A stretch of DNA of 64,000 bases from Brevundimonas sp. LM2 (GTDB taxonomy: Bacteria; Pseudomonadota; Alphaproteobacteria; Caulobacterales; Caulobacteraceae), in the NCBI RefSeq assembly GCF_002002865.1, contig NZ_CP019508.1:1332501-1396500 (forward strand). Reading direction: 5' to 3'. A model generated the notes under the pieces. The model had not been told where the DNA came from. It ran no database searches and saw nothing but the letters and a program-made list of their open reading frames with translations. Of this stretch, positions 53,381 to 62,939 are shown piece after piece; the first letter of the stretch is position 1; each line of letters begins with the position of its first letter. A program made the position numbers and the translations under genes.

Positions 53381-54133
53381 ATGCGCACGGGCGTGATCGC
53401 CAAGAAGCTGGGCATGACCCGCGTGTTCGCCGAAGACGGCGCGCACGTTCCGGTCACTGTGCTCCAGCTCGACGACTGTCAGGTCGTCGGTCAACGCACT
53501 CAGGAGCGGGACGGCTACGTCGCCCTGCAGCTGGGTGCCGGGACCAAAAAGGCAAAGAACACCAACAAGGCACAACGCACGACGTTTGCGAATGCAGAAG
53601 TCGAGCCCAAGCACGTCGTCATGGAATTCCATGTCTCGGACGACGCGCTGATCGACGTCGGCGCGACCTTGTCGGCTGACCATTTCGTCGTCGGCCAGAA
53701 GGTCGACATCCAGGGCGAGACGATCGGCAAGGGCTTCCAGGGCGGTATGAAGCGCTGGAACTTCGGCGGTCTGCGGGCGTCGCACGGTGTGTCCGTGTCG
53801 CACCGGTCGCTGGGCTCCACCGGCCAACGCCAGGACCCGGGCAAGACCTTCAAGGGCAAGAAGATGGCGGGTCAGCTCGGTAACGAGACGATCACCACCC
53901 AGAACCTGACGATCGTCCGTGTCGACGCCGAGCGCGGCCTGATCCTGGTCAAGGGCGCTGTCCCCGGCCACGAAGGCTCGTGGGTCAAGGTCCGCGACGC
54001 GCACAAGAAGCCGCACGCCGACCTGCCGTTCCCCGGCTCGTTCAAGACCAAGGGTGGCAGCGCAGCCGCTCCGGCCGAAACGCCCGCTGAAGAGCCGGCC
54101 GCGGTCGAAACCGTCGAAGGCGGTGAAGCATGA
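53381..54133 (+). CDS. rplC: 50S ribosomal protein L3
   Basis: 250 residues, longer than the roughly 210 of E. coli because of an Ala/Pro/Glu tail (about 225-250) common in this group. [20 protein letters not shown] at the start; [20 protein letters not shown] contains the Gln that PrmB methylates. Overlaps rplD by four bases (ATGA). Confidence 0.98.
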   Translation: MRTGVIAKKLGMTRVFAEDGAHVPVTVLQLDDCQVVGQRTQERDGYVALQLGAGTKKAKNTNKAQRTTFANAEVEPKHVVMEFHVSDDALIDVGATLSADHFVVGQKVDIQGETIGKGFQGGMKRWNFGGLRASHGVSVSHRSLGSTGQRQDPGKTFKGKKMAGQLGNETITTQNLTIVRVDAERGLILVKGAVPGHEGSWVKVRDAHKKPHADLPFPGSFKTKGGSAAAPAETPAEEPAAVETVEGGEA

Positions 54134-54798
54134 AACTCTCGAGCATCAACCTTGACGGCCAGTCGGCCGGCGACGTCGAGCTGTCGGATGTCATCTTCGG
54201 CATCACCGACATCCGCGGCGACCTGCTGGCCCGCTACGTCAACTGGCAACTGGCCAAGCGCCGCGCCGGTACCCACAAGGTCCAGACCCGGAACGAGAAC
54301 TCTCGCACCGGCAAGAAGATGTACAAGCAGAAGGGCACCGGCGGCGCTCGTCACGGTTCGCGTCGTGCCCCGCAGTTCGTCGGCGGTTCGCGCGCCTTCG
54401 GCCCGATCGTTCGCGATCACGGCTTCGACCTTCCCAAGAAGGTCCGCGCCCTGGCCCTGCGTCACGCCCTGTCGTCTAAGGCCAAGACCGGCGATCTGGT
54501 CGTCGTCGACGCCCTGACCGTCAAGGAAGCCAAGACCTCGGCCCTGCGCGAGACCTTCGGCAAGCTGGGCTGGACCCGGACGCTGATCATCGCCGGACCG
54601 GAAGTGGATGCAACCTTCGCCCTGGCGTCGCGCAACATCCCGCAGATCCACGTCCTGCCGAACGCCGGCCTGAACGTTTATGACATCCTGCGCGCTGACA
54701 AGCTGGTGCTGACGAAGTCCGCCGTGGAGGCCATCGAGGCCACCTACGCCGACTACAAGCCCTCGCGTCGCGAGCAAGCCGAGAAGGAAGCCGCGTAA
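54130..54798 (+). CDS. rplD: 50S ribosomal protein L4
   Basis: 222 residues. The internal loop region [20 protein letters not shown], followed by [14 protein letters not shown], reaches the exit tunnel. Ends Glu/Ala-rich. Its stop shares a base with the rplW ATG (TAATG). L4 is the feedback regulator of this operon in E. coli; whether it is here is unknown. Confidence 0.98.
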   Translation: MKLSSINLDGQSAGDVELSDVIFGITDIRGDLLARYVNWQLAKRRAGTHKVQTRNENSRTGKKMYKQKGTGGARHGSRRAPQFVGGSRAFGPIVRDHGFDLPKKVRALALRHALSSKAKTGDLVVVDALTVKEAKTSALRETFGKLGWTRTLIIAGPEVDATFALASRNIPQIHVLPNAGLNVYDILRADKLVLTKSAVEAIEATYADYKPSRREQAEKEAA

Positions 54799-55100
54799 TG
54801 GCCGCCGCTCCAACCGCCAAACACTACGACACCATCCTGTCGCCGATCATCACCGAGAAGGCGACGATCCTGTCGGAGCAGAACAAGGTCGTGTTCCGCG
54901 TCGCCGGGACCTCGACCAAGGACGAGATCGCCGCTGCGGTCGAAAGCCTGTTCAAGGTCAACGTCCTGAAGGTCAACACCCTGGTCCAAAAGGGCAAAAC
55001 CAAGCGCTTCCGCGGCATCATGGGCCGTCGGGTCGACATCAAAAAAGCGATCGTGACGCTGGCCGAAGGCCAGTCGATCGACGTCACGACGGGGCTCTAA
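54798..55100 (+). CDS. rplW: 50S ribosomal protein L23
   Basis: 100 residues, [21 protein letters not shown]23 is at the tunnel exit and docks trigger factor and [23 protein letters not shown] is the rRNA-binding extension. Length is normal. Confidence 0.98.
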   Translation: MAAAPTAKHYDTILSPIITEKATILSEQNKVVFRVAGTSTKDEIAAAVESLFKVNVLKVNTLVQKGKTKRFRGIMGRRVDIKKAIVTLAEGQSIDVTTGL

Positions 55101-55104
55101 ACAG

Positions 55105-55938
55105 ATGGCCTTGAAAACATACAATCCGACATCGCCGGGCCGTCGCGCCCTGGTGCTGATCGACCGCTCGGAGCTCTTCAAGGGCCGTCCCGAGAAGTCG
55201 CTGACCGAAGGCCTGACCAAGTCGGGCGGACGTGGTCAGGGCGGTCGTATCGCCGTTCGCTTCCGCGGCGGCGGCGCCAAGCGCCTGTATCGCAAGATCG
55301 ACTTCAAGCGTCGCAAGTTCCAGACGGCGACCGTCGAGCGGCTGGAGTACGACCCCAATCGCACCGCCTTCATCGCCCTCATCACCTATGAGGACGGCGA
55401 AAAGGCCTACATCGTCGCGCCGCAACGCCTGAAGGCGGGCGACACGATCGTGGCCGGCGAGAAGACCGACGTGAAGCCGGGCAACGCCATGCCGCTGCGC
55501 TCGATCCCGGTGGGGACGATCATCCACTGCGTCGAGATGAAGCCGGGCAAGGGCGCCCAGCTGGCCCGCTCGGCCGGGGCCTACGCCCAGCTGGTCGGTC
55601 GCGATCAGGGTTATGCCCAGATCCGCCTCGGGTCCGGCGAACTGCGGATGGTGCTGGATGGCTGCATGGCCACCGTCGGCGCCGTCTCCAACGCCGACCA
55701 CATGAACCAGAACCTCGGCAAGGCCGGTCGCGTTCGTCACATGGGCTTCCGTCCGCACGTTCGCGGCGTCGCCATGAACCCGGTCGACCACCCGCACGGT
55801 GGTGGTGAAGGCAAGACCTCCGGCGGCCGGACCCCGGTCACGCCGTGGGGCAAGGACACCAAGGGTACGCGCACCCGCAAGAACAAGGCGACGGATCGCT
55901 TCATCATCCGTAGCCGCCACCTCAAGAAGGCTCGCTAA
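55105..55938 (+). CDS. rplB: 50S ribosomal protein L2
   Basis: 277 residues of the universally conserved L2 near the peptidyl transferase centre; [20 protein letters not shown] holds the conserved His. [20 protein letters not shown] at the start. Four bases after rplW, two before rpsS. Confidence 0.98.
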   Translation: MALKTYNPTSPGRRALVLIDRSELFKGRPEKSLTEGLTKSGGRGQGGRIAVRFRGGGAKRLYRKIDFKRRKFQTATVERLEYDPNRTAFIALITYEDGEKAYIVAPQRLKAGDTIVAGEKTDVKPGNAMPLRSIPVGTIIHCVEMKPGKGAQLARSAGAYAQLVGRDQGYAQIRLGSGELRMVLDGCMATVGAVSNADHMNQNLGKAGRVRHMGFRPHVRGVAMNPVDHPHGGGEGKTSGGRTPVTPWGKDTKGTRTRKNKATDRFIIRSRHLKKAR

Positions 55939-55940
55939 AG

Positions 55941-56219
55941 ATGGCTCGCTCCTCCTGGAAAGGCCCGTTCGTCGACGGGTATCTGCTCAAGAAGGCCGAC
56001 GCCGTCTCGACGTCCGGCCGCAAGGACGTGATCAAGACCTGGTCGCGCCGCTCCACCATCCTGCCGCAGTTCGTGGGCCTTACTTTTGGCGTCCACAACG
56101 GTCACAAGCACGTTCCCGTGCACGTGAACGAGGACATGGTCGGCATGAAACTGGGCGAGTTCTCGCCCACCCGTTCGTTCCCCGGCCACGCCGCGGACAA
56201 GAAGGCGAAGCGGAAGTAA
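55941..56219 (+). CDS. rpsS: 30S ribosomal protein S19
   Basis: 92 residues, [20 protein letters not shown]. It contacts S13 and the 30S head. [20 protein letters not shown] and [20 protein letters not shown] are family blocks. Directly followed by rplV one base later. Confidence 0.98.
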   Translation: MARSSWKGPFVDGYLLKKADAVSTSGRKDVIKTWSRRSTILPQFVGLTFGVHNGHKHVPVHVNEDMVGMKLGEFSPTRSFPGHAADKKAKRK

Positions 56220-56220
56220 C

Positions 56221-56601
56221 ATGCCAAAGACCAACAACACCCGCCGCGTCGGCGAAACGGAAGCCCGCGCCAAGCTGGTCAACGTTCGCATCAGCCCGCA
56301 GAAGCTGAACCTGGTCGCCCAGTCCATCCGTGGCCTGCCGGTCCAGAAGGCTCTGAACGAGCTGGAATTCAGCCGCAAGCGCATCTCGGACGACGTCCGC
56401 AAGGTTCTGTACTCGGCCGTTTCGAACGCCGAGAACAACCACAACCTGGACATCGATTCCCTGATCGTGGCCGAGGCTTTCGTCGGCAAGAACCTGGTGA
56501 TGAAGCGTTTCGCGAGCCGTGCTCGTGGCCGTTCGTCCCGCATCCTGAAACCGTTCAGCGAGATCACCATCGTGGTCCGTGAAGCCGGCGAGGCCGCCTG
56601 A
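56221..56601 (+). CDS. rplV: 50S ribosomal protein L22
   Basis: 126 residues. [20 protein letters not shown] and the hairpin loop region [20 protein letters not shown], which lines the exit tunnel and is where macrolide-resistance changes occur in other bacteria. Shares one base with rpsC (TGATG). Confidence 0.98.
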   Translation: MPKTNNTRRVGETEARAKLVNVRISPQKLNLVAQSIRGLPVQKALNELEFSRKRISDDVRKVLYSAVSNAENNHNLDIDSLIVAEAFVGKNLVMKRFASRARGRSSRILKPFSEITIVVREAGEAA

Positions 56602-57353
56602 TGGGTCAGAAAATCAATCCGATCGGTTTCCGCCTCGGCGTGAACCGGACCTGGGACAGCCGCTGGTTCGCCGACGGCCCCGCCTATGCGCGCCTGCTCC
56701 ACCAGGACATCAAGCTGCGCACCTGGCTGAAGGAGCGCCTGAACGCCGCCGGCGTCTCGCGCATCATCATCGAGCGTCCGCACAAGAAGTGCCGCGTGAC
56801 GATCTACGCCGCCCGTCCGGGTGTCGTGATCGGCAAGAAGGGCGCTGACATCGAGAAGCTGCGCAAGGACATCTCGGCCCAGACGGAAGGCGAGGTTCAC
56901 CTGAACATCGTCGAGGTCCGCAAGCCGGAAACCGACGCCCAGCTGATCGCCGAGAACATCGCCCAGCAGCTGGAGCGCCGGATCGCCTTCCGTCGCGCCA
57001 TGAAGCGGGCCATGCAGTCGGCCATGCGCCTGGGCGCCAAGGGCGTCCGGATCAACGTTTCGGGTCGTCTCGGCGGTGCCGAGATCGCGCGGATGGAATG
57101 GTACCGCGAAGGCCGCGTGCCGCTGCACACCCTGCGCGCCGACATCGACTATGGCTTCATCGAAGCCAAGACGACCTACGGCATCATCGGTGTGAAGACC
57201 TGGGTCTTCAAGGGCGAGGTGCTGGAGCACGATCCGATGGCGCAGGACAAGCGCTGGGCTCTGGAAGCCGCCGGTCCGTCGTCGAACGAAGGCCGTGGTG
57301 GTGATCGCGGCGGTCGTAACGACCGCGGTCAGCGTCGCGGGCGTGAGGGCTAA
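56601..57353 (+). CDS. rpsC: 30S ribosomal protein S3
   Basis: 250 residues: KH domain ([20 protein letters not shown]) and C-terminal S3 domain, ending in a Gly/Arg/Asp-rich tail of about 20 residues ([20 protein letters not shown]) longer than in E. coli. S3 lines the mRNA entry channel. Confidence 0.98.
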   Translation: MGQKINPIGFRLGVNRTWDSRWFADGPAYARLLHQDIKLRTWLKERLNAAGVSRIIIERPHKKCRVTIYAARPGVVIGKKGADIEKLRKDISAQTEGEVHLNIVEVRKPETDAQLIAENIAQQLERRIAFRRAMKRAMQSAMRLGAKGVRINVSGRLGGAEIARMEWYREGRVPLHTLRADIDYGFIEAKTTYGIIGVKTWVFKGEVLEHDPMAQDKRWALEAAGPSSNEGRGGDRGGRNDRGQRRGREG

Positions 57354-57356
57354 GTC

Positions 57357-57797
57357 ATGCTGCAACCGAAGAAAACCAAGTACCGCAAGGCCTTCAAGGG
57401 CCGGATCCATGGCGCTGCCAAGGGCGGCTTCTCGCTGAACTTCGGGTCCTATGGCCTGAAGACGCTGGAGCCGGAACGCATCACCGCGCGTCAGATCGAG
57501 GCGGCCCGCCGCGCGATCACCCGCCAGATGAAGCGTCAGGGCCGTGTCTGGATCCGTGTCTTCCCGGACGTTCCCGTCTCGGGCAAGCCCGCCGAAGTCC
57601 GGATGGGTAAAGGCAAGGGCGCCGTGGATCACTGGGCGGCGCGTTGCCACCCGGGCCGGATCCTGTTCGAAATCGACGGCGTTGCCGACGACGTGGCGCG
57701 CGAGGCCCTGCGTCTGGGCGCCGCCAAGCTGCCGGTCCGCACCAAGGTGGTCACCCGCCTGGACGCCGGCGTCTCGCACGTGGAGCACGTTGCCTGA
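57357..57797 (+). CDS. rplP: 50S ribosomal protein L16
   Basis: 146 residues, [20 protein letters not shown]. Binds near the A-site tRNA and elongation factor site. [20 protein letters not shown] and [18 protein letters not shown] are family motifs. The stop overlaps the rpmC ATG (TGATG). Confidence 0.98.
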   Translation: MLQPKKTKYRKAFKGRIHGAAKGGFSLNFGSYGLKTLEPERITARQIEAARRAITRQMKRQGRVWIRVFPDVPVSGKPAEVRMGKGKGAVDHWAARCHPGRILFEIDGVADDVAREALRLGAAKLPVRTKVVTRLDAGVSHVEHVA

Positions 57798-57994
57798 TGA
57801 CCAAGATCGCCGATCTCCGCTCCCAGACGAACGACCAGCTGGGCGACCAGCTGCTGTCGCTCAAGAAGGAGCAGTTCAACCTGCGCTTCCAGGCCGCCAC
57901 CGGTCAGATGGAAAAGACTCACCGCGTCGGTGAAGTCCGCAAAGACATCGCTCGCATCTCCACGCTTCTGCGTGAGAAGCGTTCGGCTTCGTAA
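57797..57994 (+). CDS. rpmC: 50S ribosomal protein L29
   Basis: 65 residues, [36 protein letters not shown] is the helix-turn of L29 near the tunnel exit. The ATG shares one base with the rplP stop; an open frame extends far upstream in rplP but is not used. Confidence 0.97.
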   Translation: MTKIADLRSQTNDQLGDQLLSLKKEQFNLRFQAATGQMEKTHRVGEVRKDIARISTLLREKRSAS

Positions 57995-58003
57995 GGAAAC
58001 CCC

Positions 58004-58255
58004 ATGCCCAAACGTATTCTCGAAGGCGTGGTCGTGTCCGACAAGGGCGACAAGACCGTCGTCGTCGTCGTCCAACGCACGCTGCTGCACCCGGTCATGA
58101 AAAAGATCGTGCGCCTGTCCAAGAAGTACCATGCCCACGATGAAGCGAACGCCTTCAAGGAAGGCGACGTCGCCCGCATTCGTGAGTGCGCCCCGAAATC
58201 CAAGCTGAAGCGCTGGGAGGTCCTGTCCAAGGATGCTCCGGCCTCGGCACAGTAA
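58004..58255 (+). CDS. rpsQ: 30S ribosomal protein S17
   Basis: 83 residues, [22 protein letters not shown]-fold protein that binds the 5' domain of 16S r[23 protein letters not shown] contains the conserved basic loop. AAGGAAA ribosome binding site. Confidence 0.98.
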   Translation: MPKRILEGVVVSDKGDKTVVVVVQRTLLHPVMKKIVRLSKKYHAHDEANAFKEGDVARIRECAPKSKLKRWEVLSKDAPASAQ

Positions 58256-58273
58256 TCAGAAGGATCTGATCAT

Positions 58274-58642
58274 ATGATCCAGATGCAAACTAACCTGGAG
58301 GTGGCCGATAATTCGGGTGCTCGCCGGGTCATGTGCATCAAGGTGTTGGGTGGCGCGAAGCGCCGCTACGCCTCGGTGGGTGACACGATCGTCGCCTCGG
58401 TCAAGGAAGCCATTCCGCGCGGCCGCGTGAAAAAGGGTGAAGTGGTTCGCGCCATCGTCGTGCGCACCGCCAAGGACATCCAGCGCAAGGACGGCTCGGT
58501 CATTCGTTTCGACAAGTCGGCCGCCGTCATCGTCAACAAGCAGAACGAGCCCGTCGGCACGCGGATCTTCGGCCCGGTTCCTCGCGAACTGCGCGCCAAG
58601 AACCACATGAAGATCATCTCGCTGGCTCCGGAGGTTCTGTAG
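58274..58642 (+). CDS. rplN: 50S ribosomal protein L14
   Basis: 122 residues, [20 protein letters not shown], the exact family N-terminus. Sits at the subunit interface, near the RsfS silencing site. [20 protein letters not shown] and SLAPEVL at the end are canonical. Confidence 0.98.
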   Translation: MIQMQTNLEVADNSGARRVMCIKVLGGAKRRYASVGDTIVASVKEAIPRGRVKKGEVVRAIVVRTAKDIQRKDGSVIRFDKSAAVIVNKQNEPVGTRIFGPVPRELRAKNHMKIISLAPEVL

Positions 58643-58644
58643 TC

Positions 58645-58953
58645 ATGGCCGCCAAGATCAAGAAGGGCGACCGCGTCGTCGTCCTGACCGGCAAGGACAA
58701 GGGCCGCACCGGCGAAGTCGCCAAGGTGATGCCGACCGAAAACCGCGTCATGGTGACCGGGATCAACATGGTCCAGCGCCACACCCGTCCGTCCCAGGGT
58801 GACCCCCAGGGCGGCATCAAGAACAAGGAAGCCTCGCTTCACCTGTCGAACGTCGCGATCGCCGACGCCAACGGCAAGGCCAGCCGCGTCGGCTTCCGCA
58901 TGGAAGGTGACAAGAAGGTTCGCTTCGCCAAGACCACGGGAGACGTCATCTGA
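58645..58953 (+). CDS. rplX: 50S ribosomal protein L24
   Basis: 102 residues; KOW motif [20 protein letters not shown]. Initiates 50S assembly. Its stop shares one base with the rplE ATG (TGATG at 58951-58955). Confidence 0.98.
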   Translation: MAAKIKKGDRVVVLTGKDKGRTGEVAKVMPTENRVMVTGINMVQRHTRPSQGDPQGGIKNKEASLHLSNVAIADANGKASRVGFRMEGDKKVRFAKTTGDVI

Positions 58954-59513
58954 TGGCCGACACCAAATACACCCCGCGCCTGAAGGGCGAGTACAACGAG
59001 CGCATCAAGGGCGTGATGACCGAGAAGTTCGGTTACACCAACCCGATGCAGCTGCCCCGCCTGGACAAGATCGTCCTGAACATGGGCATCGGTGAAGCCG
59101 TGGCCGACTCCAAGAAGGCCAATGCGGCCCTCAAGGATCTGACCCAGATCGCCGGCCAGAAGGCGGTCCCGACCAAGGCCCGCACCTCCATCGCCGGCTT
59201 CAAGCTGCGCGAAGGCATGATCATCGGCGGCAAGGTCACCCTGCGCGGCGACCAGATGTACGAGTTCCTCGACCGTCTGATCACGATCGCCCTGCCGCGG
59301 GTGAAGGACTTCCGGGGCCTGAAGCCCACGTCCTTCGACGGCCGCGGCAACTACGCCATGGGTCTGAAGGAGCACATCGTGTTCCCGGAGATCAACTATG
59401 ACCAGATCGATCAGATGTGGGGCATGGATATCATCGTCTGCACCACGGCTCGGACCGACGACGAGGCGCGCGCGCTTCTGACCGAGTTCAAGTTCCCGTT
59501 CGTGAAGAACTGA
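58953..59513 (+). CDS. rplE: 50S ribosomal protein L5
   Basis: 186 residues, including a short N-terminal extension before [20 protein letters not shown]. Binds 5S r[20 protein letters not shown] and [20 protein letters not shown] are conserved. Confidence 0.98.
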   Translation: MADTKYTPRLKGEYNERIKGVMTEKFGYTNPMQLPRLDKIVLNMGIGEAVADSKKANAALKDLTQIAGQKAVPTKARTSIAGFKLREGMIIGGKVTLRGDQMYEFLDRLITIALPRVKDFRGLKPTSFDGRGNYAMGLKEHIVFPEINYDQIDQMWGMDIIVCTTARTDDEARALLTEFKFPFVKN

Positions 59514-59532
59514 GCGGGAAGGGAAAAGCACA

Positions 59533-59838
59533 ATGGCTAAGAAAAGCGCCGTGAACCGCAACGAGATGGTGAAAGCCCTCGTCGCCAAATACGCCTCGAA
59601 GCGGGCCGCCCTGAAGGCGACCGCGAACGACGAGAGCCTGCCTCTGGAAGAGCGTTTCGACGCCCGTCTGAAGCTGGCTGAACTGCCGCGCAACTCGGCG
59701 GCCGTCCGGATCCGCAACCGCTGCGAAGTGTCGGGCCGTCCGCGGGCCTTCTATCGCAAGCTGAAGATGAGCCGGATCGCCCTGCGTGAACTCGGCAACC
59801 TGGGCCAGATCCCGGGTCTGACCAAGTCCAGCTGGTAA
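59533..59838 (+). CDS. rpsN: 30S ribosomal protein S14
   Basis: 101 residues, the long form without the zinc-binding cysteines of the short form. [20 protein letters not shown] is the conserved C-terminal core. Good ribosome binding site GGGAAGGG. Confidence 0.98.
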   Translation: MAKKSAVNRNEMVKALVAKYASKRAALKATANDESLPLEERFDARLKLAELPRNSAAVRIRNRCEVSGRPRAFYRKLKMSRIALRELGNLGQIPGLTKSSW

Positions 59839-59852
59839 GGGGAGATTTCAAG

Positions 59853-60251
59853 ATGATGATCAACGATCCCCTGAGCGACATGATCGCTCGCATGAAGAAC
59901 GCGGCCATGCGCAAGCGTTCGAAAGTGCTCACCCCGGCCTCCCGTCTGCGTCAGCGCGTCCTCGACGTGCTGCAGGACGAGGGCTACATCCGCGGCTATT
60001 CGCTGGTTCAAAACCCCGGTGAATTCCCGCAGTTCGAGATCGAGCTCAAGTATTTCGACGGCCAGCCGGTCATCGCCGAGATCGCACGCGTGTCCAAGCC
60101 CGGCCGCCGCGTCTACTCCGCGATCTCCGACCTGAAGCCGATCAAGAACGGCCTGGGCATCTCGATCCTTTCGACTTCGAAGGGCGTCATGTCCGACGCC
60201 GCAGCCCGCGACGCCAACGTCGGCGGCGAAGTCCTCTGCAGGGTCTACTAA
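59853..60251 (+). CDS. rpsH: 30S ribosomal protein S8
   Basis: 132 residues, or 131 if the second ATG at 59856 is used; both follow [23 protein letters not shown] is the family start and [20 protein letters not shown] the conserved end. S8 is the spc-operon repressor in E. coli. Confidence 0.98.
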   Translation: MMINDPLSDMIARMKNAAMRKRSKVLTPASRLRQRVLDVLQDEGYIRGYSLVQNPGEFPQFEIELKYFDGQPVIAEIARVSKPGRRVYSAISDLKPIKNGLGISILSTSKGVMSDAAARDANVGGEVLCRVY

Positions 60252-60253
60252 AG

Positions 60254-60787
60254 ATGTCCCGTATCGGAAAACGTCCCATCACCCTGCCCAAGGGCGTCAC
60301 GGTGACCATCGACGGCCAGACCGTCAGCGTCAAAGGTCCCAAGGCGGAGCGGTCCTGGACCGTCGCCGAGGAGATCGAGGTGCGCCAGGAGAACGGCGAG
60401 CTGACGCTCCACGCCCGTGCCGACACCCAGCGCTCGCGCGCCATGTGGGGTCTGTCGCGGACCCTGGTCGACAACATGGTCGTCGGCGTCACCGACGGGT
60501 TCGAGCGCACGCTCGAGCTGGTCGGCGTCGGTTATCGCGCCGCCATGAAGGGCAACGACCTGTCGCTGCAGCTGGGCTTCTCGCACGAAGTCAACGTTGT
60601 GGCCCCGGCCGGCGTCACCTTCGCGGTGCCGAAACAGACCGAGATCAAGATCTCCGGCCCCGACAAGCAAGTCGTCGGTGAACTGGCGGCCAACATCCGC
60701 AAGCTGCGTCCCCCCGAGCCCTACAAGGGCAAGGGCGTCCGTTACGCCGGCGAGAAGGTGCGTCGCAAGGAAGGCAAGAAGAAGTAA
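60254..60787 (+). CDS. rplF: 50S ribosomal protein L6
   Basis: 177 residues, [20 protein letters not shown]. Two-domain protein near the sarcin-ricin loop. [20 protein letters not shown] at the end is diagnostic. Confidence 0.98.
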   Translation: MSRIGKRPITLPKGVTVTIDGQTVSVKGPKAERSWTVAEEIEVRQENGELTLHARADTQRSRAMWGLSRTLVDNMVVGVTDGFERTLELVGVGYRAAMKGNDLSLQLGFSHEVNVVAPAGVTFAVPKQTEIKISGPDKQVVGELAANIRKLRPPEPYKGKGVRYAGEKVRRKEGKKK

Positions 60788-60790
60788 GCC

Positions 60791-61153
60791 ATGGCAACGA
60801 CCCTCAAGCAAAAAGCCGCGCGCCGTACCGACCGCAACCGTCGCCGCCTCAAGGCGATGGGCAATGGTCGCCTGCGCCTGTCCGTGCACCGCTCGGACAA
60901 GAACATCTCGGCCCAGATCATCGACGACCTCAAGGGCGTCACGGTGGCCTCCGCCTCGTCGCTGGAAGGCGACAAGGCCGGCACCTCGAAGGGCTCCAAC
61001 AAGGAGGCCGCTGCCGCCATCGGCAAGCTGGTCGCCGAGCGGGCCATCGAGAAGGGCATCAAGGACGTGGTCTTCGACCGCGGTGGCTACATCTATCACG
61101 GACGGGTGAAGGCGCTGGCGGATGCCGCGCGTGAAGCCGGCCTGAACTTCTAA
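60791..61153 (+). CDS. rplR: 50S ribosomal protein L18
   Basis: 120 residues, basic N-terminus ([20 protein letters not shown]). Binds 5S rRNA with L5. [20 protein letters not shown] is the conserved C-terminal block. Confidence 0.98.
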   Translation: MATTLKQKAARRTDRNRRRLKAMGNGRLRLSVHRSDKNISAQIIDDLKGVTVASASSLEGDKAGTSKGSNKEAAAAIGKLVAERAIEKGIKDVVFDRGGYIYHGRVKALADAAREAGLNF

Positions 61154-61163
61154 GGACCGACAG

Positions 61164-61790
61164 ATGGCCCAAGCACCCCAACGTGGCGGCGGACAAGGCG
61201 GCAACGACCGCAACCGTCGCGACAACCGCAACGCACCCGCCGTCGACGGTCCGGATTCGGACATCGTCGAGAAGCTGGTGCACATCAACCGCGTCGCCGC
61301 CACCGTGAAGGGTGGTCGCCGGTTCTCGTTCGCGGCCCTGATGGTCGTCGGCGACGGCAAGGGCCGCGTCGGCTTCGGTCACGGCAAGGCGCGCGAAGTG
61401 CCGGAAGCCATCCGCAAGGCGACCGAAGAAGCCAAGAAGACCATGATCCGCGTGCCCCTGCGCGAGAATCGCACCCTGCACCACGACGGCTCCGGCCGTT
61501 GGGGCGCCGGCAAGATCATGATGCGCGCGGCCCCTCCCGGGACCGGCGTGATCGCGGGGGGGCCGATGCGTGCCGTCCTGGAAACCCTCGGCGTCGCCGA
61601 CGTGGTGGCCAAGTCGACCGGGTCGTCCAACCCCTACAACATGATCCGTGCGACGTTCGAGGCGCTGAAAGTCCAGTCCTCGCCGCGTCAGGTCGCCTCC
61701 AAGCGTGGCAAGAAGGTCGCCGACCTGATGGGCCGCCGCAACGACGGCGCCTCGGCCATCGAGGCCGCGCCCGAAGCCGTGGAGAGCTGA
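61164..61790 (+). CDS. rpsE: 30S ribosomal protein S5
   Basis: 208 residues, with an N-terminal Gly/Asn/Arg-rich extension of about 30 residues before the double-stranded-RNA-binding domain ([20 protein letters not shown]). [23 protein letters not shown] segment is conserved. Acts in decoding accuracy. Confidence 0.98.
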   Translation: MAQAPQRGGGQGGNDRNRRDNRNAPAVDGPDSDIVEKLVHINRVAATVKGGRRFSFAALMVVGDGKGRVGFGHGKAREVPEAIRKATEEAKKTMIRVPLRENRTLHHDGSGRWGAGKIMMRAAPPGTGVIAGGPMRAVLETLGVADVVAKSTGSSNPYNMIRATFEALKVQSSPRQVASKRGKKVADLMGRRNDGASAIEAAPEAVES

Positions 61791-61792
61791 AT

Positions 61793-61972
61793 ATGGCTAC
61801 CGTCACCGTCAAGCAGACCGGTTCGCCGATCCGCCGCAAGAACGACCAGCGCGCCACCCTGGTGGGCCTGGGTCTGAACCGCATGGGCCGCGAGTCCACG
61901 CTGGAAGACACCCCCTCGGTTCGCGGGATGATCGCCAAGGTCGCTCACCTGACCGAGATCGTCGAGAAGTAA
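61793..61972 (+). CDS. rpmD: 50S ribosomal protein L30
   Basis: 59 residues, [20 protein letters not shown] and [20 protein letters not shown]. Two bases after rpsE. Followed by a 263-base gap with an inverted-repeat element before rplO. Confidence 0.97.
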   Translation: MATVTVKQTGSPIRRKNDQRATLVGLGLNRMGRESTLEDTPSVRGMIAKVAHLTEIVEK

Positions 61973-61983
61973 GCCGTTCGTAT

Positions 61984-62168
61984 CTCCCTCCCCCTCGGGG
62001 GAGGGCAGGTCGCCCTCGGGTGACCGGGTGGGGGCGGCTCGGCGAGCCGCCTTTACTGCTGTCGGGGGAGCCGCTATAGCGCGCCTCCCTTAGAGATTTG
62101 GGTCCGGCACGCCTTGCCGATCCCACCCGGTCGGCTCCGCCGACCACCCTCCCCGGACGGGGCGGGAG
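61984..62168. repeat. 185-bp inverted-repeat element inside the spc operon
   Basis: Left end CTCCCTCCCCCTCGGGGG (from 61984) and right end CCCTCCCCGGACGGGGCGGG (to 62168) form an imperfect terminal repeat. An inner pair GACCGGGTGGG (62022-62032) and CCCACCCGGTC (62122-62132) is exact. Smaller hairpins (GGCTCGGCGAGCC, GTCGGCTCCGCCGAC) lie inside. The remaining gap up to rplO shows only the ribosome binding site AAAGGA. There is no T-tract, so the operon can still be transcribed through. Confidence 0.7.
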
Positions 62169-62235
62169 AAGACCGAGACAAACCAGCCGAGTCCGCTGTC
62201 CGCAGCGGGCGCTAGAACCCGAAAGGATCAGGCAC

Positions 62236-62829
62236 ATGAAACTGAACGAAATCCGCGACAACGAAGGCGCGCACAAGAAGCGCATGCGGGTCGGCCGCGG
62301 CCCGGGTTCGGGCAAGGGCAAGACCGCCGGTCGCGGCGTCAAGGGCCAGAAATCCCGTTCGGGCGTCGCCATCGGCGGCTTCGAGGGTGGCCAGATGCCG
62401 CTGTACATGCGGATGCCCAAGCGCGGCTTCAACAATCCCAACGCCCTTAAGCTGGCCGAAGTGAACCTGTGGCGTCTGCAGGACGCGATCGACGCCGGCA
62501 AGCTGGACGCCTCGGGCGAGATCAAGGGCGACGCCCTGGTCGCCGCCGGCGTGATCCGCCGCACCAAGGACGGCGTTCGCATCCTGGGCACCGGTGAGCT
62601 GAAGTCGGCCCTGACGCTGGTCGTCTGGTCGGCCTCGGCCGGTGCCGTCAAGGCGATTGAAGCCGCCGGCGGCTCGGTCGTGCAGGAGCGGATCGCCGCC
62701 GAAGCTAAGGCCGCCGCGCGCGTCGAGAAGCGCAACGCCGCCAAGGGCAAGGCTCCGCCCGCCAAGGCGCCGCGTGGCGACGCCAACAAGATCTCGGCCC
62801 GCACCACGCGGACCGCGGCCAAAGCATAA
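62236..62829 (+). CDS. rplO: 50S ribosomal protein L15
   Basis: 197 residues against about 145 in E. coli. The core ([40 protein letters not shown]) is canonical; the extra length is an Ala/Lys/Arg-rich C-terminal tail after residue 150 ([19 protein letters not shown]). Start at 62236; the open frame upstream runs into the repeat. Confidence 0.96.
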   Translation: MKLNEIRDNEGAHKKRMRVGRGPGSGKGKTAGRGVKGQKSRSGVAIGGFEGGQMPLYMRMPKRGFNNPNALKLAEVNLWRLQDAIDAGKLDASGEIKGDALVAAGVIRRTKDGVRILGTGELKSALTLVVWSASAGAVKAIEAAGGSVVQERIAAEAKAAARVEKRNAAKGKAPPAKAPRGDANKISARTTRTAAKA

Positions 62830-62843
62830 CAATAAAGCTCGGG

Positions 62844-62868
62844 GGGCGGTCTCGCTAAGAGGCCGCCC
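62844..62868 (+). other. hairpin between rplO and secY
   Basis: GGGCGGTCTC (62844-62853) pairs with GAGGCCGCCC (62859-62868) with one G-U pair and a five-base loop. Only TT follows, so it is more likely an mRNA-stability or attenuation hairpin than a full terminator. Confidence 0.5.
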
Positions 62869-62939
62869 TTCGCCTATCTGGACGGTGGCCCCGGATTCGC
62901 GTCCGGTGCGCCGCGTTCTGATCAGTCGGGGTACGACAC

